This document shows, piece by piece, positions 1 to 7,449 of a stretch of DNA of 35,377 nt. The notes under the pieces are model-generated. The model worked only from the letters and a program-made list of their open reading frames with translations. It was not told where the DNA came from and searched no databases. Made by a program: the position numbers and the translations under genes. The stretch is from an uncultured Clostridia bacterium (GTDB lineage: Bacteria > Bacillota > Clostridia > Christensenellales > Pumilibacteraceae). Where the stretch lies: assembly GCA_947175335.1 (NCBI GenBank), contig CAMWMF010000019.1, positions 1-35,377 of the forward strand, in the 5' to 3' direction. Positions within the stretch are counted from its first letter, which is position 1; each line of letters starts with the position of its first letter.

Positions 1-168
1 GTTCATGGTTTTTGTTCTCCTTATTTGAATAAATTTTTTATTTCGTTCGGCGTGGGAAAGCAATATTTTAAATTGCTCATCACCGGTTGCCGATAAAAAC
101 TGTTGAAAGTCCTTTTCCGTAATAACGGCGGATTGGTCTTGTTCTTTAATATTGTCCTTGTGTTCCAT
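1..168 (-). CDS. Partial hypothetical protein (N-terminal 56 residues; runs off left edge)
   Basis: An open frame begins at ATG 168-166 after a good GAGGTGAG ribosome site and stays open to the window edge. The visible 56 residues are hydrophilic and mostly helical in character, with no signal peptide and no family I recognise. It lies downstream of the condensation-fold gene on the same strand, with a 104-bp gap that carries the 34-bp element shared with the upstream promoter region, so it is probably a separately promoted member of the same TetR-controlled locus. A second in-frame ATG at 6-4 has an AAGGAG site about 10 nt upstream, so part of what is seen could be a short leader ORF ahead of the main gene. 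Function unknown. Confidence 0.55.
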   Translation of the reverse strand, partial: MEHKDNIKEQDQSAVITEKDFQQFLSATGDEQFKILLSHAERNKKFIQIRRTKTMN

Positions 169-229
169 AACTCACCTCACAGGCTGCTGCCTGATTACAT
201 TTATAGTTTAGCTGCGAATTTGCAAAAAC

Positions 230-263
230 ACCACAACATAAAAACCGAAAATTGTTGGTTTCT
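230..263. promoter_or_regulatory. 34-bp shared element, copy A (candidate TetR operator)
   Basis: This sequence matches 32 of 34 bases with 1531-1564. It starts ACCACAACAT and contains a palindrome-like core (AAACCGA, 6 nt, TTGGTTT; a perfect TCGGTTT in the other copy). It sits upstream of the partial left-edge gene. Same orientation in both copies relative to the leftward genes. A role as the operator of the TetR protein at 1626-2219 is inference. Confidence 0.55.
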
Positions 264-272
264 AAAAAGTTT

Positions 273-1481
273 TTATGCTGCAAACGATTTTACTTCTTCA
301 ACGATTGCGTCCATAAGTAGGCTTGCTTTTTCGTACTCGCTCTCGCCGCAAACAAACATACTCGATACGGTAGTTTCACCCTTAAACGACGATACCGCGA
401 TTTGAAAGCAAGGGGCTTTGTTCAGTCCGCTGTAACCGACAGCGTTCACGACAGTTGTTCCGTCAAATTTAAGTTTGCTTTCGTCGAGCTTGCCCAAGTT
501 GGTATAATCGGTGTATGCGCTCGTATTCATTCCGCCGTAAAGTTTCAAGAACTTGTCAAGCGTCGATTTTTCGTATTTGGACACGAGCAACCTCGGGCCC
601 GCAATATCGTTTTTGGTTTGCTTTTGCTTATTCATAGCACGGTTGACTACGGTTAAACTTTCGGCAAACGTTTTACTTTGGGATAGTTTGACGTTTAGAT
701 TATAAGTTCCACCCAAATTTGCTATTCCCGTTTCGCCACTCGCATACTTGCGCAAATTAACCATGCAGGGAATATTTATTTTCTTCTTGGAATACAGTTT
801 ACCGATTGCTCTGCCGTAGGCTGTAAGGAATACGTCGTTAAGCGTAGCCCCTTGTCGTTTAGCGGCGGCGTGTACTTTTGTCATAACGTCAGACGGGATA
901 CGGCGTTCCGCAATATGTATTTGCTCGTTATTGCCTTTGTCATAGACCCGCGTATTCTTGTATCCGCCAATCATAGAAAACAGCATTTTCATCGTATCGC
1001 CCGCCGATACCTTTAAATTACCCGTAAGCTGAGAAAACTCTCTGTTCATAAGTGCGGAATAATCGCCGCCCGCCGTGCCGTTATAAAAATCACAAAGCAA
1101 ATAGATAAGCTTCTTAAATCCGATTCCGTCGCAAATCAAGTGGCTGACGGTAATTACGAGCAAATTGTTCGATAACGTGAACTTAATCAACTGTTCATTC
1201 GAGTTGAGCGATTCGGTCAAAAGACTTGTTCTGTTTGCCGTATTGTCAATTACAAGCAAATCTTTTCCCGTAAGCGCATCGTTTTCCACGAATATATTTC
1301 TTTCACTGTCGTAGCGGCACTTTAACAAAGGAAATACTTTGATTAAGTTGTCGAGTGCAGCGGTAAGCTTAGCCGTATCCAATGCGCTTTCAAGCTCGAT
1401 AAGCTCGTGAATAAACGGTTCGTGATACTTCGTGTTTATATATTGCATTAAATCAAGTGGTTGAACTTTGTACTCTTTCAT
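273..1481 (-). CDS. Condensation-domain / acyltransferase-like protein
   Basis: A 402-residue protein with the CoA-dependent acyltransferase (condensation/PapA/alcohol-acetyltransferase) fold signature: H114-x3-D118-G119 within SHLICDGIGF. This motif supplies the catalytic His in the superfamily. A second-half region with many Thr/Asn/Gly residues fits the C-terminal subdomain. Stand-alone members of this size esterify or amidate a small acceptor from an acyl carrier; no adenylation or carrier domain is nearby, so donor and acceptor cannot be named. The start ATG 1481-1479 has a strong AGGAGGTG site. The gene is divergent from the TetR gene and its upstream region holds copy B of the 34-bp element, so repression by that TetR is likely. 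An actual peptide-bond-forming role is less likely than simple acyl transfer. Confidence 0.75.
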   Translation of the reverse strand: MKEYKVQPLDLMQYINTKYHEPFIHELIELESALDTAKLTAALDNLIKVFPLLKCRYDSERNIFVENDALTGKDLLVIDNTANRTSLLTESLNSNEQLIKFTLSNNLLVITVSHLICDGIGFKKLIYLLCDFYNGTAGGDYSALMNREFSQLTGNLKVSAGDTMKMLFSMIGGYKNTRVYDKGNNEQIHIAERRIPSDVMTKVHAAAKRQGATLNDVFLTAYGRAIGKLYSKKKINIPCMVNLRKYASGETGIANLGGTYNLNVKLSQSKTFAESLTVVNRAMNKQKQTKNDIAGPRLLVSKYEKSTLDKFLKLYGGMNTSAYTDYTNLGKLDESKLKFDGTTVVNAVGYSGLNKAPCFQIAVSSFKGETTVSSMFVCGESEYEKASLLMDAIVEEVKSFAA

Positions 1482-1530
1482 AATGCACCTCCTGTTTACA
1501 AGTTAATTGTAAATCGGTTTTCACAAAAAA

Positions 1531-1564
1531 ACCACAACATAAAAACCGAAAAATGTCGGTTTCT
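1531..1564. promoter_or_regulatory. 34-bp shared element, copy B (candidate TetR operator)
   Basis: The core AAACCGA - AAAATG - TCGGTTT (1543-1562) is a perfect 7-bp inverted repeat. The element lies between the divergent condensation-fold gene and tetR and ends 2 nt before the tetR -35 box. Copy A at 230-263 is 32/34 identical. Confidence 0.6.
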
Positions 1565-1566
1565 GG

Positions 1567-1595
1567 TTGCTTTTTCTATTTATCATTGCTATAAT
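1567..1595 (+). promoter_or_regulatory. Sigma-A promoter of the TetR gene
   Basis: TTGCTT at 1567-1572, a 17-bp spacer, and a perfect TATAAT at 1590-1595. The predicted start of transcription is near 1602, giving a leader of about 24 nt before ATG 1626. The 34-bp element abuts the -35 box. Confidence 0.8.
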
Positions 1596-1625
1596 AAACA
1601 TATCAACCTTTTAAGGCGGCAGACT

Positions 1626-2219
1626 ATGAATAGGTCGGAATCAAAATTTCAAAACACGGCGAACAAAATGGGCGGCGCACTTGTAACTTTGTTAGAGAAC
1701 AAAGAATTTGCCGAAATAACCATTATGGATATTTGCAAGGCTGCGGATGTAAACCGTTCGACTTTTTATGCGCACTACGAGAATACGTACGATTTGTTAA
1801 AAGAAACCTATCAAGGAATGATAGGCAATTTTTTAAGCGAGTGTACCTTTGAAGATCCCGTAGATTTGTCCGATATGCGTAAACTCGATAAAGACGATTT
1901 GAATTTTATTACGCCGAAATATCTATTGCCATATCTGAAATATATACAGGCGCACAAGCGGCTTTTTAAAATTTACGCCGAAAACGCTACCGCCTTTGAA
2001 GCGAACGAAATGGACAATTATATGATTGAAAACTTTTTCGTTCCTATCTATGCAAAGCACGGCGTAACCGACAAAAAGCTTATTTTCTATATGCAAAAGT
2101 ACTTTTTGAAAGGCATAGACGCCATTATCAACGAGTGGGTGCGCAACGACTGCGAGGACGATATTTTGTTTATCTGCGAGATTATCACCTACTGCGTGCG
2201 TCCGAACGCACAAAAATAG
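1626..2219 (+). CDS. TetR/AcrR-family transcriptional regulator
   Basis: A 197-residue TetR-type regulator. The N-terminal helix-turn-helix covers roughly residues 8-55; the recognition part ITIMDICKAADVNRSTFYAH is typical. The C-terminal domain is all-helical and likely binds the ligand. ATG 1626 was preferred to an upstream in-frame ATG at 1461 because that one lies across the divergent promoter region; AAGGCGG precedes it at a reasonable distance. It is divergent from the condensation-fold gene and followed after 13 nt by a membrane protein gene, so the two rightward genes form one unit. The repeated 34-bp element suggests it controls itself, the leftward acyltransferase-like gene and the next leftward gene. 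Ligand unknown. Confidence 0.9.
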   Translation: MNRSESKFQNTANKMGGALVTLLENKEFAEITIMDICKAADVNRSTFYAHYENTYDLLKETYQGMIGNFLSECTFEDPVDLSDMRKLDKDDLNFITPKYLLPYLKYIQAHKRLFKIYAENATAFEANEMDNYMIENFFVPIYAKHGVTDKKLIFYMQKYFLKGIDAIINEWVRNDCEDDILFICEIITYCVRPNAQK

Positions 2220-2232
2220 CCGACGGCAAATT

Positions 2233-3201
2233 ATGAATTTTTGGAAAAAAATTATACAATGGTTTGCCAATCCAAAATGGTATTTTCTATTGCCCGTAAT
2301 GCTTATTGCAATAGGAGCGACGGTTGGCGGTACCTTAATACTTACGCAAGACGGTCTTTACAAATATATCGTTTGGGGATACGTTTTGCTCGGAATAATG
2401 GGCGTGACGCTCGGCTATTCTGTTTTCGGACTTGTGCGCATTTATCCCACCGCAAAAGACCGCATATTAAAATGGTCGGAAAAATATCCGCGCATCAATA
2501 AACTATTCAACTATTACGGTTTCACCACTCTTTTAGCAACAGCAGGCTCGCTAATTGTAACTCTTGCGTTTGCCGTATATAACGGCGCTATCGCGACGGG
2601 AATAATGTGTTCCGCCAACATCTCCCCGACTCATTCAATATGGTTTTGGGCATTAACAGCATATTACATCGTTTTAATTGCGCTTCGCAGTAACGTTCTT
2701 GTTCATCATGGGAAAAGCAGAAAAGCCGTATTAAACGGACAGTCCGAAACGCAAACTCTGATAAACGACGGAAAACTATACCGCACTTGCGGAATACTAT
2801 TGTTCCTATTACCTGTATGTTTGTCTTTTGCAATCATGCAAATGGTGCGCGAGGGTACTTCTTTCGAACATTCCGGTATTATGATTTTCGTCTACGCAAT
2901 ATATGCGTTTTTCAAAATCATAACCGCCGTGTACAGTTTTATTAAGCATTTTCATAATAATTCAATGACGATTATGGCAACAAAAAATATAAAGCTTGCC
3001 GACGCTATGGTTTCTATTCTCGCGCTGCAAACGGCTATGTTTCGCGAGTTTAACGATAGCACGATAGGGATGAACACCGCTATAATGAACGCCGTAACCG
3101 GCGCGATAGTATGCGCGCTTACCGTCGCCATCGGCGTATACATGATAATCAAAGCAAACATGCAAATTAAAAAATTACGCCAAAAACAAGAAAGCGAATA
3201 A
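2233..3201 (+). CDS. Multi-pass membrane protein of unknown function
   Basis: A 322-residue protein with seven or eight hydrophobic segments (about residues 17-38, 44-68, 96-118, 133-151, 185-206, 217-240, 284-307) and short charged loops. I recognise no catalytic or transport motif. It starts 13 nt after the TetR stop, with only a weak purine-rich site, so translation probably depends on the upstream gene. As the only structural gene co-transcribed with the regulator, it may be the efflux or membrane partner of the acyltransferase-like function across the divergent promoter; that is inference. A strong bidirectional terminator follows. Confidence 0.7.
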   Translation: MNFWKKIIQWFANPKWYFLLPVMLIAIGATVGGTLILTQDGLYKYIVWGYVLLGIMGVTLGYSVFGLVRIYPTAKDRILKWSEKYPRINKLFNYYGFTTLLATAGSLIVTLAFAVYNGAIATGIMCSANISPTHSIWFWALTAYYIVLIALRSNVLVHHGKSRKAVLNGQSETQTLINDGKLYRTCGILLFLLPVCLSFAIMQMVREGTSFEHSGIMIFVYAIYAFFKIITAVYSFIKHFHNNSMTIMATKNIKLADAMVSILALQTAMFREFNDSTIGMNTAIMNAVTGAIVCALTVAIGVYMIIKANMQIKKLRQKQESE

Positions 3202-3205
3202 ATAA

Positions 3206-3237
3206 AAAACAGGATTGGAAATAACCAATCCTGTTTT
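3206..3237. terminator. Bidirectional intrinsic terminator
   Basis: A perfect 13-bp stem (AAAACAGGATTGG at 3206-3218 with its complement at 3225-3237) and a 6-nt loop, with A tract on one side and T-rich ATTTTTG on the other. It separates two convergent units: the membrane protein (+) and ddl (-). Confidence 0.9.
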
Positions 3238-3274
3238 ATTTTTGCTTAGATATACGCGACATTTTTTAATGCGG

Positions 3275-4351
3275 TTACTTACCCACAATGGGTGTTGTGG
3301 GCGTATACGTGCGTTTTAGCGCGTCAAAACGCTGTTTGCGGCGGTATGCGCAATCTATCATCTTGTTTATCTGCTCGGAAAACGGCATTTGTTTTGCGAA
3401 CAGCGGCGACGCCAGCGACCCCGGGATTGTATTGATTTCGTTGACGTATATATCGTCGTTTTTCACCATAAAGTCCACGCGCGCGACGCCACTGCACCCT
3501 ATCGCGCGGAACGCCTTTTCCGCCAAGTCCTGCACTATCTCGTTCTTTTCCGCGCCTATCCCCGCGGGGATTTTGTGCTTTAACGATTTTACGTCGCCCG
3601 CGTACTTATCGGCAAAACTCAAGAATGTTTTCCACCCGACAGGCTGCTCCGTTTCGGACACGGTAAGCTCCTCGTCGTAGCTGTCGCCAAGCACCGCGCA
3701 GTTGACTTCGATAAAATCCGTCAGCGCTTTTTCTATTATCACCAAATCGTCCCACTCGAACGCAACGCGCAGCGAAGCGTACAGCGCCGACCTATCTTCC
3801 GCCACCGATATGCCTATCGAGCTGCCCAAGTTGCACGGCTTGACTATTACGGGATAGCCCATTTTTTCAACCGCTTCAATCACCTCTTTTTCGTCGGCGT
3901 TATATTTTGCGTGCGTAGTAGTCACGTACGGCAACACGTTAAGCCCCGCATGTTCGAACGCTATCTTAGACAGCACCTTGTTCATGCCGATTGCCGAAGC
4001 CGCTACGCCGCTGCCGGTATACGGTATGCCGCACATTTCAAGCAGGCCTTGAAGCGAACCGTCCTCTCCCAAAATCCCATGCATGCACAGCAGCGCCGCG
4101 TCCACCTTGTACAGCTTTTTGTTTTTGTGGTACAAATAGCCGTCGTCGGGACGAAGGTGCACCCTTTTCCCGTCGAACCTATTGTTGCGCACAGCCGACA
4201 CACTGTCGAAGCAATCCGCCGCCCACCACGCGCCGTCGCCGTCTATGTACACGCCCACACACTTCTGCTTGCACGCGGACATGGCTTGCAGTCCCGTAAT
4301 TATGCTAATGTCGTGTTCGCACGACCGTCCACCGAAAAATACAGCAATCAT
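3275..4351 (-). CDS. ddl: D-alanine--D-alanine ligase
   Basis: A 358-residue ATP-grasp ligase that joins two D-alanines for the peptidoglycan stem peptide in the cytoplasm. Visible family motifs are the N-terminal FGGRSCEHDISIITG, the HGILGEDGSLQGLLE segment, and the metal-binding VNEINTIPGS near the C-terminus. The omega-loop segment ADKY keeps a Tyr, which in this family goes with D-Ala rather than D-lactate as second substrate. It follows uppP by 58 bp on the same strand. No Shine-Dalgarno is visible before ATG 4351; the start codon lies in a hairpin, and a -10-like TATACA sits exactly 6 nt upstream, so a leaderless transcript is possible. There is no van operon here despite a VanW-domain gene 14 kb away. 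Confidence 0.93.
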   Translation of the reverse strand: MIAVFFGGRSCEHDISIITGLQAMSACKQKCVGVYIDGDGAWWAADCFDSVSAVRNNRFDGKRVHLRPDDGYLYHKNKKLYKVDAALLCMHGILGEDGSLQGLLEMCGIPYTGSGVAASAIGMNKVLSKIAFEHAGLNVLPYVTTTHAKYNADEKEVIEAVEKMGYPVIVKPCNLGSSIGISVAEDRSALYASLRVAFEWDDLVIIEKALTDFIEVNCAVLGDSYDEELTVSETEQPVGWKTFLSFADKYAGDVKSLKHKIPAGIGAEKNEIVQDLAEKAFRAIGCSGVARVDFMVKNDDIYVNEINTIPGSLASPLFAKQMPFSEQINKMIDCAYRRKQRFDALKRTYTPTTPIVGK

Positions 4352-4370
4352 ATTTGTTGTATATGATTGC
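4344..4370 (-). promoter_or_regulatory. Inverted repeat over the ddl start codon, with a -10-like box
   Basis: GCAATCATAT (4344-4353) and ATATGATTGC (4361-4370) are perfect 10-bp inverted repeats separated by 7 nt. The ddl ATG (4351-4349) lies inside one arm. On the minus strand, TATACA (4363-4358) is 6 nt before the ATG, with a weak ATCACA 18 bp further up. It could be a protein operator or, if transcription starts upstream, an RNA hairpin hiding the start. Confidence 0.5.
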
Positions 4371-4409
4371 CGTAATTAAATTGTGATAGAATTTTATTTT
4401 ATGTTTATT

Positions 4410-5186
4410 TTACAAAAAGTAGAACGAAAAAGTTAAAATCGAAACGATAAACAGGTACAGCGAGAACCACTTAAAGTTGGCTTTGGCAATGAGTTTTAGC
4501 ATTACCCTGACCGCTATATACCCCGACGCGAACGCTGTTGCCGCGCCTATAAACATGCCGAACCAGTCCACGCTGCCGAGCGCGCCCGCCTTAGCTACGT
4601 CCACTACGCTGAACAGCAGCGAACCGCAAATAATGGGTATACTCATCAAGAAGGAAAACGTGGCTATCTGTTTGCTGTCGGTGCCCGCCACAGTGCCGCC
4701 GAAAATTGTAGAACCCGACCGCGACACACCGGGAAGCACGCCCAAGCCTTGCATTAATCCCATAGCAGCCGCGCCACCCCAACCAAGCTCTTTCGGCTTT
4801 TTGTTGCGCTTTGCCACTATTTCGCTTATAAGCATAATCGCCGCGGTAAACGCGAAAAAGAAGCAAAGGTACTTGGCGGTGGAAAAATACTCGTCTATCA
4901 AATCGTTGCACGCAAGCCCGACTATTACGGCGGGTATGGTTGCGACAACCAGCATACCAAGCTTTTTGTACGGTTTTTTAAACAGCTCCAATATAGGCTT
5001 GTACAGCACTATAACCACGGCGACGAGCGTGCCCACATGCACCACAACGTCAAACAGCAAAAAAGAGCTGCCGTCGTTAAGCCCCATCAGCTCTCTTGTA
5101 AGTATAAGATGTCCGCTGGACGATACCGGCAAAAACTCCGTAAGTCCTTGCACAAGCCCCAGCACCATGGCTTGCCACCAAACCAT
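4410..5186 (-). CDS. uppP: Undecaprenyl-diphosphatase (UppP/BacA)
   Basis: A 258-residue integral membrane phosphatase that converts undecaprenyl diphosphate to the monophosphate so that the lipid carrier can be reused for cell-wall synthesis. Both signature motifs are present: QGLTEFLPVSSSGH near the N-terminus and PGVSRSGST in the middle, and about eight hydrophobic segments span the protein. The start was placed at ATG 5186 (MVWWQAM) because a GGAGGT site lies 7 nt upstream; the longer frame from 5213 would bury that site in coding sequence. It lies between the CapD-like gene and ddl, all leftward. Overproduction of this family gives bacitracin tolerance in other bacteria, but here the context points to housekeeping. 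Confidence 0.95.
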   Translation of the reverse strand: MVWWQAMVLGLVQGLTEFLPVSSSGHLILTRELMGLNDGSSFLLFDVVVHVGTLVAVVIVLYKPILELFKKPYKKLGMLVVATIPAVIVGLACNDLIDEYFSTAKYLCFFFAFTAAIMLISEIVAKRNKKPKELGWGGAAAMGLMQGLGVLPGVSRSGSTIFGGTVAGTDSKQIATFSFLMSIPIICGSLLFSVVDVAKAGALGSVDWFGMFIGAATAFASGYIAVRVMLKLIAKANFKWFSLYLFIVSILTFSFYFL

Positions 5187-5273
5187 TAATTCTACCTCCG
5201 AAATAACCGTCACAATATAATAATGAATTTTATATTAAAATTATTACTCGCTTCGGTTAAACAAACGTTTATG

Positions 5274-7325
5274 CTACGCCGCGTCGCTTGCTGTTGCGGC
5301 AGTCGCGGCGGATGCGGCAAGCGCCATTTTCGCTTCCGCGTCGGCGGCACGCAGGCTGGATTCGCGTTCCTTTAACGCCTGCTCCCTCGCGGCGCGCGGC
5401 ACTACCTCGAACACTTTCTTTTCGATTCCGACCTCGTCCTCTTTTTCCGCTATCTTTTTGAGCTCGGCAAGATCCTTGTCGAACTTAGCCCTGTCTATCG
5501 CTTCCAGCTTGGTTACGAAAATACCTTCGTGCATAGTTTGATCGACCTTTTCCTGGTCGTAACGCAGCTCTTCGAACAGCTTTTCGCCGGGGCGCAAGCC
5601 CGAAATGACTATTTGAATATCCTTGTTAGGAACAAGGCCGTTAAGCCTGATAAGGTTGCACGCCAAGTCGTAAATGTACACCGGTTCGCCCATATCGAGA
5701 ACAAACACCTCGCCCGAACTCGCCAGTGCGCCCGTTTGCAGTACAAGCCGCACCGCTTCCGGTATGGTCATAAAGTAGCGTTTGATATTGCGGTCGGTAA
5801 CGGTAACCGGTCCGCCCTCTTGTATTTGACGCAAGAACGTGGGAATAACCGAGCCCGACGAGCCCAAAACATTGCCGAAGCGCACGGCCGCCATTTGCAT
5901 ATCGCCGTCCTCGGCGCGCGTTTGCACCAGCATCTCAGCAAGGCGCTTACTCGCACCCATAACGTTTGCGGGATTGACCGCTTTGTCCGTGGATATCAAT
6001 ACAAACCGCTTTACGCCCGCTTTTTGGCACTGCTCGATAAGGTTTTTCGTACCGAAAACGTTGTTCTTTATAGCCTCGGTGGGCGCAATCTCCATCATAG
6101 GCACGTGCTTATACGCCGCCGCGTGGAACACTGTTTCGGGCTTAAACCTATTAAGCACCTCCGCCAGCTTGCCCGCTTCGCGCACAGTACCCATAATCAG
6201 CGAGTACCGCGAGGTATCGAACTTCTTTTGGAATTCCTGGTCGATATTAAACATTCCGTTTTCGTTTTGGTCGAAAATTACCAAGTGCTTGCAGCCGAAC
6301 GTGAGCGCCTGTCTGCACAGCTCGGAGCCGATAGACCCCGCGCCGCCGGTGACCATAACCACCTTGTCCTTGACAGACATATCCACAAGCTCGGTTTTAA
6401 CCTTAAATTCGTCTCTACCCAAAAGCGATTCGATTTTTATGTCGCGCAACGCGAGAGAAGCGTTTGCCGCCGCATTGGCGTCGCTTATAGGCGGAAGCAT
6501 CTTTATTGGAATATTGTACTTGGAAATACGCTCGTATATATCCTTTAACCGCGATTTGGTTATATCGGTTATGGCAATTACAAACATATCGGGCGAATAA
6601 TCTTCTATAATTTGCTCTACGTTGTCAAGCCCGCCCGCAACAAGATTACCGCCTATGGACCGGCCTTGCTTGTCCGCGTCGTCATCCATAAACGCAACGG
6701 GCATATATCCCTCGTCGGTATTGGCGATAAAGCGGTTGTTTAGTACCGCGCCTATATTACCGGCGCCGTAAATAACAGTGCGCAACGGCTTTTTGTCGCT
6801 TGCGGCAAAGTTGCCGCGCTGAACGTGCTTAAAGTAGCCTATAAGCATGTTGGAAAACCGCGGGATAGACGTAAAGACAAGCGATAAAAACACGTACAGC
6901 AAAATTTGCGTGCCCCAAAGTTGAACGTTGAACGCCGCAAAAAGCACCGCTTTCATAATCAAAAGCACGCAGTACGACATAACGTACGACGCGACAAACT
7001 TGATAAATTCTATCCGCCCGGCAAACTTCCACACCACGTTGTAGCAATTAAACAGCGCGAGCATACATACCGGTATGCCCGTCATTATAATCATAATGGG
7101 TATTTCGAAGTTTTTATAATTGAGAGGAACTGAAACGGACACCTGATTGAACATAGCCTTGCGTGCAAGCCAAAACGCAGCAAAGCAAAAAGCTATGTCG
7201 AATATAAACGTTAACAAAACACCGCGGTAGCGTGGCGAAAATAAAGCCTTAACGTTTACGTTAGCTCGTTTCCTTGTATCTATTTGTTCCGATCGATTGT
7301 CGGTTTTTTTCTGCTGTTTTGCCAT
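5274..7325 (-). CDS. CapD/FlaA1-type membrane nucleotide-sugar 4,6-dehydratase
   Basis: A 683-residue polysaccharide biosynthesis protein. Four membrane segments (about residues 36-54, 76-94, 108-132, 139-155) are followed by a first Rossmann domain (YGAGNIGA near 187) and a second, catalytic SDR domain (GGAGSIG at about 327-333). The catalytic region STDKAVNPANVMGASK gives S445, M456 and K460, the Ser-Met-Lys arrangement of FlaA1/WbpM/PglF inverting UDP-GlcNAc dehydratases in place of Ser-Tyr-Lys. The likely product is a UDP-4-keto-6-deoxy sugar for a surface glycan. The last 40 or so residues are an Ala-rich charged tail outside the family core. Start ATG 7325 follows GAGGGG at short spacing, under a good promoter at 7358-7386. 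No other glycan genes adjoin it. Confidence 0.88.
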   Translation of the reverse strand: MAKQQKKTDNRSEQIDTRKRANVNVKALFSPRYRGVLLTFIFDIAFCFAAFWLARKAMFNQVSVSVPLNYKNFEIPIMIIMTGIPVCMLALFNCYNVVWKFAGRIEFIKFVASYVMSYCVLLIMKAVLFAAFNVQLWGTQILLYVFLSLVFTSIPRFSNMLIGYFKHVQRGNFAASDKKPLRTVIYGAGNIGAVLNNRFIANTDEGYMPVAFMDDDADKQGRSIGGNLVAGGLDNVEQIIEDYSPDMFVIAITDITKSRLKDIYERISKYNIPIKMLPPISDANAAANASLALRDIKIESLLGRDEFKVKTELVDMSVKDKVVMVTGGAGSIGSELCRQALTFGCKHLVIFDQNENGMFNIDQEFQKKFDTSRYSLIMGTVREAGKLAEVLNRFKPETVFHAAAYKHVPMMEIAPTEAIKNNVFGTKNLIEQCQKAGVKRFVLISTDKAVNPANVMGASKRLAEMLVQTRAEDGDMQMAAVRFGNVLGSSGSVIPTFLRQIQEGGPVTVTDRNIKRYFMTIPEAVRLVLQTGALASSGEVFVLDMGEPVYIYDLACNLIRLNGLVPNKDIQIVISGLRPGEKLFEELRYDQEKVDQTMHEGIFVTKLEAIDRAKFDKDLAELKKIAEKEDEVGIEKKVFEVVPRAAREQALKERESSLRAADAEAKMALAASAATAATASDAA

Positions 7326-7357
7326 TACCCCTCGATTATGCCCTTATATCACATTGT

Positions 7358-7386
7358 ATATTACCACAACGTCTCAACTTTGTCAA
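7358..7386 (-). promoter_or_regulatory. Sigma-A promoter of the CapD-like gene
   Basis: On the minus strand: TTGACA (7386-7381), 17-bp spacer, TAATAT (7363-7358). The predicted leader is about 25 nt and includes the GAGGGG ribosome site. It probably also drives uppP and ddl downstream. Confidence 0.8.
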
Positions 7387-7449
7387 CACCATGGGGTAAA
7401 ATTATGTCGACATATATGCAATTAGCGCGTTGCAAGCATTGTTTAAACG

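Noticed and set aside
220-1570. CRISPR-like repeat from the two 34-bp copies
   Set aside because: Only two copies, 1.3 kb apart, each upstream of a gene; no regular spacers and no cas genes.
5529-6548. Long plus-strand frame opposite the CapD-like gene
   Set aside because: It is the complement of a gene with clear SDR motifs, has no ribosome site, and is rich in His/Arg as shadow frames are.
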